This document shows, piece after piece, positions 22,346-33,524 of a stretch of 64,000 nucleotides of DNA. The position numbers were made by a program, and so were the translations under genes. Each line of letters starts with the position of its first letter. Within the stretch, counting starts at the first letter, position 1. This DNA is from Microvelia longipes (taxonomy: Eukaryota > Arthropoda > Insecta > Hemiptera > Veliidae): contig JACMZG010001913.1 of assembly GCA_018340805.1 (NCBI GenBank), forward strand, positions 6,479,230 to 6,543,229, given 5' to 3'. The notes beneath the pieces are model-generated. The model was given only the letters and a program-made list of their open reading frames with translations, searched no databases and was not told the origin of the DNA.

Positions 22346-23202
22346 TGACAGATTATTTGGTTTTTAACATAAATTGAGTTAATGACATTGACATCTTACA
22401 ACAGTAATTATTTATGCATGAAGTTATTCAACTTGTGCCAATGTCTCCATGCATCCTTTATCAGTGAACAAAAATCTAGCATGCACGTCTTCTAGATTAT
22501 AAAAATGAATAGAAGATGTTGACATTTCACTTAAATTATGCACGGCATCAATGCACAGAAGTGACTTGAGCAACTTATCAACAAAGTTACTAATATTCCA
22601 TACCACAAATGGTGATATACATACTTCTTTCAGTATAAATAAATTACCTTTGTCGTTGAAACCAATAATATACGATATTATCTTAATAAGAAGTCAAAAA
22701 TAGTACAAAAACACCAGAAACAAACGAGTGCAAAATGTAAACAAAAACATTAGATTTTACTACCGTATTTATTTCAGAAAAATCTACTAAACCTCACTGA
22801 TTTTGTTTCTTTTCGATAATATAAATGTCCAACTTTCGATTTCATAACATTTCAAGAGTTAAATAATATGAATTATACTAAAAAAAGTCAAAAAACGGAG
22901 AGTCCAAAATGCACAAAAAAAGGTCACATTTCACCACCGTATTTTATTCGGAAAAATCGAACAAACCACACTTGTTTTCTTTCCTAACGTAAATATAGAT
23001 GTCCAACTTTCGATTTCATAACATTTCAAGAGTTAAATACTAAAAATTATATTAAAAAACACCTCCTAAAAATGTTGTCCTATGCTAATACACGGGGAAA
23101 ATCTTTTGTTTAGAAAATGGTTCTTATCAGAACTGTTCTTCTCGTTCTTCTTTGGGTTTCTTCCTGTTGTTCTTAGATAGAATTGCCAACTATGAAGCTG
23201 AA

Positions 23203-23894
23203 GTCCAGCAGTCTATTTTGTACTACTTTAACCAAATTTGTCTGAAAATATACCTTTCATTGTAAGGAAAAGCATAGTCAGCCTATCTAAAGTGGAGCCC
23301 TTCATATGAATGCGTTCGTTCAAAATATTAGAATATCGCACAAATCCCAGTTCTCTTGCAATAAGTCGTTCTCTGTAGGTCATGTGCAAAAGACGAAGAT
23401 AACATTTTTAAAACGAGTGTTTTTCGTCAAAATCGGATGACTACAATAACTAATTAGGATGACATAACTTTAAAAAGTTATAACATTTTTAAAATAGCCT
23501 AAAAAATGCTCAGAATGACCATATTTTTTCAAAGAAATTCGCTGACTTTGCATAAATAAACCATTTTTTTTTTTTTTTTTTTTTTAAAGAACCATAACTT
23601 TAGTTGCAGTGATCCGATTTTGATGATTAAACACTCATTTTATAGAACATTTTATCACCTTTAAAAAATGTTCTTTCCATGTTTTGCACACGACCCACAG
23701 GGAACCACTTATTTCAAGAAAACTGAAATTTGTGCGGTTTTATAAAATTTTGAGCATGCGCAATCATATGTAGGGCTCTACTCTGGATAGGCAGACTATG
23801 TTCTTTCTTTATTATTTAAGGTATAATTTCAGAAATATTTGGTTTGTAGTAGTGCAAAATGAGTCACATTTTTTTCAGGTCCGGCTCTTGGACT
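23203..23894. mobile_element. ~700-bp foldback element (second copy)
   Basis: The left half (GAAAATATACCTTTC, AAGCATAGTCAGCC) is mirrored by the right half ending GGTCCGGCTCTTGGAC at 23894. It is the same family as 39252-39957. Poly-T (about 23566-23585) lies in the centre. Confidence 0.7.
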
Positions 23895-23920
23895 ATTATA
23901 AAATAATACTCTGGGCAAAC

Positions 23921-24218
23921 CTAGGATGTTGAATAAAGGGGATGACGCATTAAGGAACATTTCTGACCCCATGGAAGTTTATGAGGTAGAGAAATAGGAG
24001 CAAACTTACCTCCCCTTAGGTTATAAGTTTGCCTCTAAATTTTAAGACCTGCGCTGTTATAAGGATCATAAGCATGCGCAGTTCGTACCAAGCGTGTGCA
24101 GTTGGTTTTTGACGTGTGTTTCGTGATGCATTCATCTCTATGTTTTGATTTTCGATGGGGTCACTTAGTTGAATGGCAATTCGACTTAGTGCGTCATCCC
24201 CTTTATTCAACATCCTTG
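23921..24218. mobile_element. hAT-type MITE with 8-bp target duplication
   Basis: The 298-bp element has terminal inverted repeats CnAGGATGTTGAATAAAGGG and is flanked by the exact 8-bp direct repeat GGGCAAAC (23913-23920 and 24219-24226), the length made by hAT transposases. The 65-codon minus-strand frame inside starts in the terminal repeat and is not a gene. Confidence 0.85.
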
Positions 24219-24471
24219 GGGCAAACTAAAAGTCCAAGTTATACCTTCACATTAACTATAGAAAAGCAAGTTTAGCATTCTAATAAAAATCATAAATCTT
24301 TGTGGTCATAAAGAACATGTAATCTAGATACTACTTTAATGACATTGGAATACTTTGGTCTTGCTAGTCTGAATAAATATAATCAGAAAATAAAAAATTT
24401 AAATTAATTAATTATTTAATTAAGATTAAACAAAAATGATATAATATAATTGTCCGAGAGACAGCTAGGGC

Positions 24472-24792
24472 CATAGAGATATATACTAGAGGGGGCATAG
24501 CCTACCTCAATACATTGAGAGGTCTGAAACACCTTTTTGGGGCTCTTAAGGGCTCTGTGTAACCTCATTGAAACCTCCTTTAAGAGTGAGTTAAGGTTAT
24601 AATAAATCAATTGATTTTGGCTTCCCGCACATTGTTCGTGTTTTGATTTGTATGTTAAACATTCTCCTATATAAGTTATTGTAATTTTGTACTGATTATT
24701 TGATTTTATTTATAATCGAAGGTGGTCAGGCTTTTCTTTTTCGATGTTTCACAATTTAATTTATATGGCCCCTCTAGTAATGTATCTCTATG
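24472..24792 (+). mobile_element. hAT-type MITE (CATAGAGATAT family), full length
   Basis: The 321-bp copy has both terminal repeats (CATAGAGATATATACTAGAG; CCCCTCTAGTAATGTATCTC). The flanking 8-mers GCTAGGGC and CCTAGGAA agree at five of eight positions, a decayed target duplication. Confidence 0.85.
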
Positions 24793-24871
24793 CCTAGGAA
24801 GGAACAAGCAAAATTCTATGCTAAGCATTAATGTTGAGCATAATGGCGGTGTTAAGAAGTGATGATAGAGG

Positions 24872-25009
24872 TGCATGATTTATTATGGATGAGAAGGGAT
24901 GGCGGTGAGTGCATGGAGGAGAAGGAAGAACAGATAGGGATGCATGATTTATTATGGATGAGAAGGGATGGCGGTGAGTGCATGGAGGAGAAGGAAGAAC
25001 AGATAGCTA
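24872..25009 (+). repeat. 69-bp direct tandem duplication
   Basis: TGCATGATTTATTATGG starts at 24872 and 24941 and the following ~65 bp are nearly identical (GCGGTGAGTGCATGGAGG). It lies just upstream of a LINE remnant. Confidence 0.8.
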
Positions 25010-25039
25010 TAAAAGGATAATATTGTTGTGGTGATCAAA

Positions 25040-25275
25040 TCTAGTAATATGAGGTGATTTGACCATGTTATGAGGAAAGATGATGATGGTGTTTTGAGGC
25101 AAGTTATTGAAAAAGATCCCGTAGGCATAAGACCTAAACTGCTATGGATGGAAATAGTAAGAATAGACAAAGAGACAGCAAACATATCTTTTAATGGCTG
25201 GATAGATAGAGTTACACGGAGAAGTTATAATAGCAAGGCAATGAACATACTGCAGTTCCATAAGCCTGATTAGAG
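25040..25275 (+). pseudogene. LINE reverse-transcriptase C-terminal remnant
   Basis: The frame reads FDHVMRKDDDGVLRQVIEK, then RPKLLWMEIVRID, ending in a stop at 25271-25273. The pattern (F/Y)-x-HVMR-x-D, followed about 20 residues later by R-P-x-x-x-W-M-E/D, is the usual C-terminal tail after the reverse transcriptase of many non-LTR retrotransposons (RTE/CR1-like). The polymerase core is absent. Only this tail survives. Confidence 0.6.
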
Positions 25276-25615
25276 AGTAAGAATGGTGGTAAGAGAGCAC
25301 CACTTGTTTATAAGGCGCGGTCGAATATCCATGGCCTTCTAAAACATTGGATCACCAACAAACTTTTTTTATAACTTTTTTTTCAAAATTTTCAGTAATT
25401 AGCCGGGTTTGTGATAAATGAAGCCTAATATGACATGTCAAATAACACAAATCAGGTAGATAACATTGACGTCTAACAGTAGTTATGTATGTACCAAGTT
25501 AGATTAAAAATAAATCGTTGAGTGAATGTAAATACTCTTTGAAATTTTGCTTGTTACATTCCCAAGTGTCACACAAAATTATATTGTGTCAACGATTTTT
25601 CCAAACTCGGTAGTA
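25276..25615 (-). repeat. Hammerhead-family repeat split by a palindromic MITE
   Basis: 25276-25309 (GAATGGTGGTAAGAGAGCACCACTTG) and about 25550-25615 (GCTTGTTACATTCCCAAGTG ... GGTAGTATCAAA) are two ends of one repeat copy. Between them lies a palindromic MITE (25311-25550) starting TAAGGCGCGGTCGAATATCC. The segment carrying the ribozyme core is missing here. Confidence 0.6.
25311..25550. mobile_element. Palindromic MITE (TAAGGCGCGG family), one arm
   Basis: The left terminus is intact, including GGATCACCAACAAAC. The copy runs through ACATTGACGTCTAACAGTAG and ends near CTCTTTGAAA. It has lost part of the left arm's interior and the right terminus compared with 58773-59242. Confidence 0.7.
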
Positions 25616-26180
25616 TCAAACAATATATTAAACACAGATACCTGTAATCAGATTATAATTTAACACTTACATATAATAGATGGGTAGAGGTAAAGAAATA
25701 GTAAATAAATAAATAAAAATATTTATTTATTTATTTAAAGAAATAGTAATAGTAAATATTATTAGACAGTTTTTATTTCAACAATGATACAATATTCCAT
25801 AACAGTACAATTCATCTGTTTCGTAAACTACTGATTTTTAAACAATTTGTGCAAAGAAAATTAAAATTTATAAAACCATAGTATTTTAATAATTTATTTT
25901 CAACAGCTTAAATAAAATCGATCCATAACATTCATTCATAAACATATGAAGTACAAAATTATATTGTCTAGAGGTCAAAAAATATCACTAAATGAAAGAA
26001 AAAATGTAAGAGCTTTTGGAATAAGCAGAACTTACAGGGAAGTATTCTAGAACATCAATTAAGTTTAAGTGAGACACCTATGTCAAAACACATATAAGTT
26101 TCACTCAAATTTATGTTCTTTAAATACTTCTTTAAGTCCCGACAGGAATCAAAAGGAATTGAAAAGCTGACGTAGCTAGG
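25616..26180. other. AT-rich intergenic DNA
   Basis: No gene seen. An ATTTATTTATTT run lies near 25715. Confidence 0.5.
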
Positions 26181-26284
26181 CGAGCATTGAATTTAATGTT
26201 GATTCCGCCAGGTTTTTATACACACATTACAATCAATATTATTTCAGGGTTAGGAAAGGGCAGTAAAATCTGTTTATTGGAAAT

Positions 26285-26535
26285 AAACTGTGGAGGCTTT
26301 CACAGATTTTGGTCATCAGGTCATGACCACATAAATGAAAATAAATTGCAACGTTTCGCATCGACAGGGGGAGGAATCTTGAGGGATGTAGAGCATTGTG
26401 CTCACAATCCATGATACCAAACATCTCTGAAGATGCCTCCAAGGGCTCCAATTCTGAGGACAGTCTAATACCTGAGGACTCCTCCAGGGGAAGTCAAACA
26501 TCAAATTCATCTAAATTGATGTTGTCATCACCGGC
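26285..26535. mobile_element. Foldback with CTGAAGATGCCTCC core
   Basis: The left part (AACGTTTCGCATCGACAGG, GGAATCTTGAGGGATGTAG) is roughly inverse to the right part (CATCTCTGAAGATGCCTCC). A second core-like unit CTGAGGACTCCTCCAGGGG lies at about 26474. It is the same family as 31811-32260 and 57381-57719. The overlapping frames on both strands are by-products of the palindrome. Confidence 0.6.
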
Positions 26536-26739
26536 CAACCTAAATATTCTGTACATTGAAAAGTGGCTCACTTACAACATTTTAAAATTTGATTTAAGTT
26601 GTTGATATCCTCTAAAATTCATAATGTAAGGTTTTTTTTGTTCATAAATTTAATCAGGTCTATTTTACAAGGAACCTAAATATATACACATTGAAACACA
26701 AACTATATCAATTCTTACATTATTAGCCAGCCTCTAGCA

Positions 26740-26741
<2 letters not shown>

Positions 26742-26794
<53 letters not shown>

Positions 26795-26795
26795 T
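26742..26795. repeat. TA microsatellite
   Basis: Uninterrupted TA run. Confidence 0.95.
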
Positions 26796-26876
26796 ATATA
26801 ATAAATTAACAAATTTATCTTAAAAAATGTATAAAAAACACAAATAATTTTTACTAACAATATGAGAATAAATAAG

Positions 26877-27173
26877 GGAACGAAGAAAAGTCTCTCCACA
26901 AAACAATAATTTATTCAAAGCGCTTTCAACCTAACATGAGGCCATCATCAGAGCCAGATATAATAGAAAGAATAAACGGCTAAGAGAAAGACATTAAAGG
27001 TAAATATAAGTCAAACTGTGGAATTCGCAGTTTTCCTTCTCTTCTTTTTCGACTCGACGATGTCGGCGAGTCGTAATAGACTGCCATCTTCTGGCACTGA
27101 TGATGGCCTCATGTTAGGTTGAAAGTGCTTTGAATAAATTATAGTTTTGTGGAGAGACTCTTTTCTTCGTTCC
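26877..27173. mobile_element. Foldback MITE with GGAACGAAGAAAAGTCTCTC ends
   Basis: The 297-bp element has ~85-bp inverted ends: AAGTCTCTCCACAAAAC ... AACCTAACATGAGGCCATC against its mirror GATGGCCTCATGTTAGGTTG ... GGAGAGACTC. The mirrored core CTGATGATGGCCT...AGGTTGAAAG is shared with 45891, 53158, 28555 and 33330. Confidence 0.8.
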
Positions 27174-27174
27174 T

Positions 27175-27660
27175 TTAATTATGAACAACTACACTGGTGC
27201 TCGTTCGAAATCAATATGAGAATAAATAATGAATGGCAAGAGAGAAAATAGATGAATTTGAAGACAGTATGTATACACTACAATCATAGAAGAAAATGTG
27301 ATTGCTTATAATCTATTTCAAAAGGCCATAAATATCCTAATTAAAATATGATATTTTTTGTAAACATAAATACAGTACATCTTAAAATCTAACAGATATC
27401 ACTAACTCATTTTTTTCAAAAATGGACCATCATTTCCAACCACCCTCTCCCGGCCCTTCAAATATTATCGTTTAAAAAATAAATATTTACCTTTATTGTG
27501 TATCACAGTCAAAAATAAAAAGTCAATTAAGAAATTTATCATATCAATGGAGGAGATGGGATTCAGGCACCATGCAAGACACGATGCAAACTAATTCATC
27601 AGTGAATTTGATTTAAAATTTAACAAAAGAAAAAATTTAAATCTCTAGAAATTTAAATTC
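27175..27660. other. AT-rich intergenic DNA
   Basis: No gene or long repeat recognised. Confidence 0.5.
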
Positions 27661-27664
27661 TAGA

Positions 27665-27935
27665 GTTCTATGAAATTATTAAAGGCTTGACATAATGTCA
27701 AGTCCCACTCTGTTTTGTTACAGCAACACACCAGGCCACAAACAGAGTCAGAACTCAATCTCCAATTAAAATTCTGAAAAATACAAAGTGAAGTGTATTA
27801 ACCAGAGACGAGCGGTGCTTTCTTACCCCCACCATGCTCGGCAATTAAAATATTATCAAAGATACTACCAAGTTTTTCAGAACAAATACTTGATACAATA
27901 CAATTGAGCAAGGGACACCAGCAAAATGTTTAATA
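27665..27935 (-). repeat. Hammerhead-family repeat, degenerate core
   Basis: CCCACTCTGTTTTGTTACAG, GAGACGAGCGGTGCTTTC and ACCAAGTTTTTCAGAA match the family. On the minus strand the core reads CTCTGTT ... TGGTGTG ... GTAAC-AAAA-CAGAG, so both CTGATGA and GAAA are mutated. The ribozyme is dead in this copy. Confidence 0.7.
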
Positions 27936-27984
27936 TAAACAACCAGCATAATAATAAATAAATAAATAAAATCTTTAATACCTA

Positions 27985-27988
27985 TATA

Positions 27989-28067
<79 letters not shown>

Positions 28068-28068
28068 A
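27985..28068. repeat. TA microsatellite
   Basis: TA run with a single interruption. Confidence 0.95.
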
Positions 28069-28079
28069 CATAATGTCCA

Positions 28080-28540
28080 GTGTCATAAACATTTCCACAT
28101 AGTTAAATAGAAAAATTCTGGTGTTGAGAAAAAATCAAATTCACTGATACAAATTAAATTTACAACATCATTATATAAAGAAGACAATCATGCATGAACC
28201 CTAATATTAAACTTCTAGTTCACAACAAACTTGTTTTATCGAGATTTAGTAAACTACAAAATTAAATTAATTAATAATTAAAGACAGGAATTATCATGCA
28301 AGAGTATGATTTATCATTTTTTAATGATTGATTTTTTTTAATATTACTGAAAAAGTAATATAATTTACTACAAAAGCAAAGAATACTAACACCTTAGATA
28401 ATATTAAGTATCGTAATTAAAAACAATGTAAGAACCATGTGGAGAGAATACATGTGGTTATAACTTGAACTAATCAAGCTATAACCACTGGATTCTTATC
28501 CAGTTAACAATAAGAAAAGACTCAAAACCTAGCTTCCTAA
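28080..28540. other. AT-rich intergenic DNA
   Basis: No gene or long repeat recognised. Confidence 0.4.
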
Positions 28541-28544
28541 CATC

Positions 28545-28645
28545 TCACCGGCACTGATGATGACCTTTAGTTGGTTGAAAGCCAGCTATGCTTTATTTTA
28601 AATAAATAATACATCAGTGGAGAGACTTATTTTATTATTCTGTAC
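28545..28645 (+). mobile_element. Half copy of the GATGATGACCT...GGTTGAAAGC foldback family
   Basis: ACTGATGATGACCTTTAGTTGG, TTGAAAGCCAGC and TCAGTGGAGAGACTTATTTT form the right half of the family. The mirror half is missing. Confidence 0.65.
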
Positions 28646-28892
28646 TTATCAGTTTGATAAGACATAAGAAAGCAAAATGCTATTTTCTTGTCTTTAACTT
28701 TCTTATAACACGGTAATGAACCTCCATCCGGGCGGGGCCCGTTATGGCGTAATCTGACTTAAATAGATAGTAAATAGTAATAAGAAAAAGGTGTTAGACC
28801 ACCTAGTAAGGTCACGTTGTTGGGCCCCTTTTTGCTTACTCCTTTAGATAGAAGATAGTGTTCTGGCTTATAAGTCCTAGTGCAGGCATTTA

Positions 28893-30446
28893 GGCCCGTA
28901 TTCAAAGACGTTTTCCTAACATTTTCCTAACTTTTTCCTAACATTTTCCTAACATTTTCCTAACATTCTCCTAACTTTTTCCTAACATTTTCCTAACACC
29001 TAACTTTTTCCTAACATTTTCCTAACATTCTCCTAACATTTTCCTAACTTTTTCCTAACATTTTCCTAACATTCTCCTAACACTCACCTTAGGTTTAGGT
29101 AAGAGAAATGTTTTTAAGCCACGAAATTTAAATGATCGTTCCCGTGTTTTAAAAGTCATTTAGAGGCTTCGCATGATTTTTTTTAGTAAGAACCTAAGGT
29201 AGTTAAGTCAAAAAGTGATACCATTGTAAATAACGTAATATATCGCAAAATATCTATGTTATTAACTTATTACCTGGATTTACGACACACTTTGTCGTAA
29301 TAATAACTATCTACATAAATTTACATAATATAAGTTACTGTTAATCCACTTACTTTACTTTTAGGGAGTTTACCCTGAAATTCTTTTAACACAATCAGAT
29401 TTTTTATTTTCTATGGTCTGTTTGTGGGGGGCTATCAATTCAAAGAGGAAATTCAGTTGGTCCGGTGTGAATAATTCAGCCATTATTATACCAAAAACAT
29501 TTTACACAAACAAAAATGAATTTGATGACAAAATACAAAAAAAAAAAATTGTGTAAATGATTTAGCAAAATGAAAACAGTGTTGCACTGATTAACAGGTC
29601 TTCATTTAGACACCTTTGGATTCCTACAACCTGGTCCACGTTCAAACTTGAAACGCTTGATACCATAGAGATATATACTAGAGGGGGCATAGCCTATCTC
29701 AATACATTAAGAGGCCTGAAACATTTTTAGTGGGGCTCTCAGGGGCTCTGTGTAACCTTATTGAAACCTCCTCCAAGAGGAAGTTGAGGTTATAATTAAT
29801 CAATTGTTTTGGGCTTCCCACAGATTGTTTGTGTTGTGATTTGTATTTTAAACATTATACTATATAACTTACTGTTTTTTTGTTCTGTTTATTTGATGAT
29901 AATGTTAATCGAATGTGGTCAGGTTACTTTTTCGATGTTTCAAAATTCAACCAATAGGGCCCCTCTAGTAATATATCTCTATGCTTGATACTGCTTTATT
30001 TATGAAAGCTGTTACAATAATTAAACATTGTATTTGTATTAACTCTACTGTTTACTGAAAACATATGTAAATAAAGTTTCTAATATATTTAACATTCGCC
30101 AAAGCAAGGCCGCATTGTTGTTTATGACAAAGTGTGTCGTAAATCCAGGTAATAAGTTAATAACATTGATATTTGCGATATATTACGTTACTTACAATGG
30201 TATCACTTTTTGACTTAACTACCTTAGGTTCTTACTAAATAAAATCATGCGAAGCCTCTAAAGGCTTTTAAAACACGATAGGAGAATGTTAGAATGTTAG
30301 GAAAATGTTAGGAGAATGTTAGAGTTAGGAAAATGTTAGGAAAAGTTAGGAGAATGTTAGGAAAATGTTAGGAAAAAGTTAGGAAAATGTTAGAAAAGTT
30401 AGGAAAATGTTAGGAAAATGTTAGGAAACGTCTTTGAATACGGGCC
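28893..30446. mobile_element. 1.55-kb PIF/Harbinger-like foldback element
   Basis: The ends GGCCCGTATTCAAAGACGTT and their inverse lie directly inside TTA/TTA (28890-28892, 30447-30449), the 3-bp TWA target of PIF/Harbinger elements. Inverted arms are about 400 bp: a 12-bp TTTTCCTAACAT tandem array, the GCTTCGCATGATTTT block, and TACCTGGATTTACGACACAC. A hAT-type MITE (29664-29983) inserted into the loop later. No transposase frame remains. Confidence 0.8.
29664..29983 (+). mobile_element. hAT-type MITE (CATAGAGATAT family), type copy
   Basis: It is 320 bp, with terminal repeats CATAGAGATATATACTAGAG and CTCTAGTAATATATCTCTATG. The exact 8-bp target duplication CTTGATAC lies at 29656-29663 and 29984-29991. 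The body includes GGCCTGAAACAT, GGGGCTCTGTGTAACC, GGCTTCCC and CAGGTTACTTTTTCGATG. It is non-autonomous. Confidence 0.95.
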
Positions 30447-30559
30447 TTAATGTCTAATCCATAGAAGACCCGTGACTTTACTCTAAGTTCTATAGCTTCA
30501 ACTAGAAACAACACGTGCCCACTGCCAACCAGGCTTTCCAGCACTCGAAACCATATGGC

Positions 30560-30585
30560 AAAAAAACACACACACACACACACAC

Positions 30586-30642
<57 letters not shown>
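30560..30642. repeat. CA and TA microsatellites at SINE tail
   Basis: A CA run followed by a long TA run, joined to the 3' end of the adjacent SINE. Confidence 0.9.
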
Positions 30643-30645
<3 letters not shown>

Positions 30646-30880
30646 CTACTATTGGGGGTCCTAAATTTTGCCAAAACCCAGGTTCATTGAGAGTTAGGGA
30701 TCTTTTATGAGTACCTGACATCCCACATGCTCAGAACCACCGGCTTAACATCCTTTAGAAGGACGGGATAGAAAGGATTTCCATCCCTCGCACGAAAATC
30801 GTAGAGGCCCCGACCGGGATTGAACCCGGACTGTCTGAGAGGCAGGCGAACGTGCTAACCTATACACCACCGGGACTCCA
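30642..30880 (-). mobile_element. tRNA-derived SINE with TA tail
   Basis: On the minus strand the head (30879-30807) reads GTATAGGTTAGCACG (A box) ... GGGTTCAATCCCGG (B box), like a Gly/Asp/Glu-type tRNA. The T loop lacks one base and the acceptor and anticodon stems do not pair, so it is a tRNA relic rather than a tRNA gene. A ~160-bp body follows and ends in TA repeats. A truncated relative lies at 5403-5530. Confidence 0.8.
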
Positions 30881-31800
30881 CCTTGACATCTGACTCAATT
30901 GACCAAACAAATATAGTCCAAGAACCAGTGCATAATAAACAGGTAAGCGGTAACACTCACCTGGTTGTGTGTAAGTATTGATTATTTCTCCCAATAGAAA
31001 TTCTGGAGCTACAATAAATAATTAAAAAGAAATAAATGAGGCCTTCATCCTCTTGGTCGCTCCATGGCATTGGCACTCGGAGGCCACTGAAAGGTCCCAT
31101 ACCTCTCTGCGGCCACTTTGCTGTCCCATGACAGTTACATACATAAGTTTACTAAAACTTAAGTAAGCTTTTAAAAATGACAGCTATAAATTTAATTTTA
31201 GAAAATATCCCAATTTGTGATGCAAAATCAACGAACAAGAACAACAAATACTGAAATAAAATTAAGATGAATAGATAGAATAAATACATTTTTCTATTGA
31301 TTCTATAGTATCTATTTTTATTTTGCTGACACTTTTATTTTTTTAATAAATAATCAAGAATATAATATCTTTGCTTTTGATAAATAAATCAATCAATAAA
31401 AAAATCAGTTATAAAATTTAAAAAAAATAATACTAATTAAAAAAAAATAATAGCAATATATAAAAATATGATTTGGTTACTAATGTTGAGAATGTTATAC
31501 ACTAAAGTGTTTAGAATGACTAGACGAAAGATTCAGGCTGTCTGTTGCAGCCAATGTACAATGCAAGACGTTTGACTTTCGGCATGCAACTATCACGATC
31601 TGAAAAACAAATATTACAACTAGTAATTAGTAAACAAACAAGAGACAGAGTAGCATTAGTCAGACACTGGGGATTAGTTTTGCTAAAGGAAAACATTCAG
31701 GGAAATCATCTCTAAAAAAAAATTACTTTCTGGAAAGAAAAATAGAAGAAAAAATATTTTATAAAAAGAAACGAAAAATAAACTGCGCAGACTTCCAGTG
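30881..31800. other. Intergenic DNA, no gene seen
   Basis: The stretch 31030-31140 is less AT-rich (CACTCGGAGGCCACTGAAAGG) but has no splice-bounded frame. The rest is AT-rich. Confidence 0.4.
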
Positions 31801-31810
31801 TTATTGTTAT

Positions 31811-32260
31811 GAAGATTTAGGTCTTCCGGTTGTGACGGCTTCAATGTAGATGAAGAATACGACGTTTCGCTTCCACTGTGGGAGGCATCTTCAGGGATGT
31901 AGGACATCATGGATAGAAACACAATGCTCTACCTCTACAATTCAGTTTAGTAGAGAATTCTGTTCAGTTCAGTCTTGTAGAGCATTCTGTTAAGTTCAGT
32001 TTTGTAGAGCATTCTGTTCAGTTTAGTATAGAATTCTGTTCAGTTCAGTCTTGTAGAGCATTTTGTTCAGTTCAGTTTTGTAGAGCATTCTGTTCAGTTC
32101 AATTTTGTTGAGCATTCTAATCAGTTCAGTTCAGTTTTGTAGAGCATTGTGTTTCTATCCATGATGTTATACATCCCTGAAGATGCTTCCCACACTGGAA
32201 GGGAAACGTCAGATTCTTCATCTACATTGACGCGGTTACCACCGGAAGACCTAAATCTTC
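31811..32260. mobile_element. Foldback with CTGAAGATG core and GTTCAGTTTTGTAGAGCATT repeats
   Basis: The arms (GAAGATTTAGGTCTTCCGG; inverse CCGGAAGACCTAAATCTTC) are about 120 bp and contain CATCCCTGAAGATGCTTCCC...GGAAGGGAAACGTC on + and its mirror. The loop (31935-32145) is a ~30-bp tandem repeat of GTTCAGTTCAGTTTTGTAGAGC. Frames on both strands beginning MFLSMM are palindrome products. Confidence 0.75.
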
Positions 32261-32479
32261 AAATAAATAAGAATTTAAAAGTAATAAAAACAAAAAAGAA
32301 TGCATTTCATTCAAAATTATACAATATAATACTTAAGGTTGTGTAAGACTTATTTTTTGTTATTGACTTAAGTATAAGTTTTACTTAATCTTAGGTAAAG
32401 TCACTGAATGCTCCCTTGTTTAAAAGTTGACAGTAAAAACTTGCGGACAAAGCGTATGAACTGTATCTAGAGAGGACAA

Positions 32480-32850
32480 GTAAAATATATTATTTGATAC
32501 TACCTAGTTTTGCAAAACATGAATATTTGACAAAATATAATTGTGCGAGAGACACCTAGGAAATCTAACAAACAAAATGCAATGCTACATCTGGGAACTG
32601 TTCCGACATTCGTCATCATTGATGGCTCGAAATAATGTCATGTCCCACTCTGTTTTGTTACGGCTAACTCATCAGGGCCCCGACAGAGCCTAATCTCTCT
32701 TTGACCTTTAATTAAAATTCCAACAAAACGAAACAGAGTGGAACACGACGTAATGTAGAGCCATCAAGGATGACAAATGATAGACAAGTTCCCAGATGTA
32801 GCATTGCTTATAATATTTCCTAGGTGTCTCTTGCACAACTATATTGTGTC
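32480..32850. repeat. Hammerhead-family repeat arranged as an inverted pair
   Basis: 32530-32715 is one orientation (core on minus, 32648-32688: CTCTGTC, GGGGCC, CTGATGA, GTTAGCCGTAAC, then AAAA instead of GAAA). From about 32715 the sequence turns around (ACGAAACAGAGTGG at 32728) with GAAA intact but without the CTGATGA part. The copy therefore folds on itself, and neither half has a complete core. Confidence 0.7.
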
Positions 32851-32859
32851 TTCAAGTAA

Positions 32860-33500
32860 AATCTCCACACATTTATTTAAATATTATTATGATTTTCATA
32901 TTCAACTAAATAAAAGTCATCATCAGTGGCAAACGAAACAAATAAATAATTACAAATAGTTGGAAAAATTATGGATAAGGAAAAAGTTATAAAGCTTATT
33001 GCTTGTGGAAAAAGTATGACCTCATTAACTCAACCTCATGACGTCATCAAAATTTTGAGATAGTAAACTTTTTCAGATTTTATTAGTTTTTTAGAATCAG
33101 CTATCCTCGATACTTGCTGTAAAATTTAAAATACCTGGACGGGTTTCAGCTTAACCCTATCATCAGCAGACAGAGCAACGCAGGAGCTCTTAACTAACCC
33201 TTCCTTCTGATGATGTTCAGGGATATTCTTATTCAACAGCAACTATCTACGGTAGCTGATTCTTTTACTGCTTCACTGCCTTGGATTAAATACAACCTCA
33301 TAGAGTTTATTTGTTAGCTAGGCACTAATGATAACCCTTATTTGATTAAAAGTTGGTAATGCTTTATTTTAAATAAATATTTACATCAGTAAAGATATTT
33401 GTTCTAATAATCTGATCACGATCAAATCTTCTAGTGCTCAAACTCAGAATAGAGAGAATAATCTTAGTTTTAGGTTCCTAGATTATCTTAGGTCTAAACC
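32860..33500. other. AT-rich DNA with half foldback copy (33315-33405)
   Basis: 33315-33405 holds CACTAATGATAACCC...TTGAAAAGTTGG-like sequence and TCAGTAAAGAT, a decayed half of the GATGATG...GAAAGC family. No gene seen. Confidence 0.4.
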
Positions 33501-33524
33501 TATCTTAGACATAGGTTTTTTAGG

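Larger units (their letters stand above)
20915..23130 (-). repeat. Right arm of the giant inverted repeat
   Basis: Reverse complement of 17849-20056. It ends GGTTCTTATCAG at 23130. The arms differ by scattered substitutions and indels, so they are not a literal copy of one read. No short target duplication is obvious outside the arms. Confidence 0.9.

Noticed and set aside
17849..23130. LTR retrotransposon or viral inverted repeat
   Set aside because: The repeats are inverted, not direct, and no gag, pol or viral gene is present in arms or spacer.
24016..24213. 65-codon minus-strand frame
   Set aside because: It begins inside the terminal repeat of a hAT MITE with GGGCAAAC target duplications.
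26239..26510. Overlapping minus-strand frames
   Set aside because: They lie in the CTGAAGATG foldback and are palindrome by-products.
28905..29095. Telomeric CCTAA repeats
   Set aside because: The array is TTTTCCTAACAT, lies inside the inverted arms of a Harbinger-like element, and is inverted in the other arm.
30807..30879. Functional tRNA gene
   Set aside because: The A and B boxes are present, but the T loop lacks a base, the acceptor and anticodon stems do not pair, and a SINE body and tail follow.
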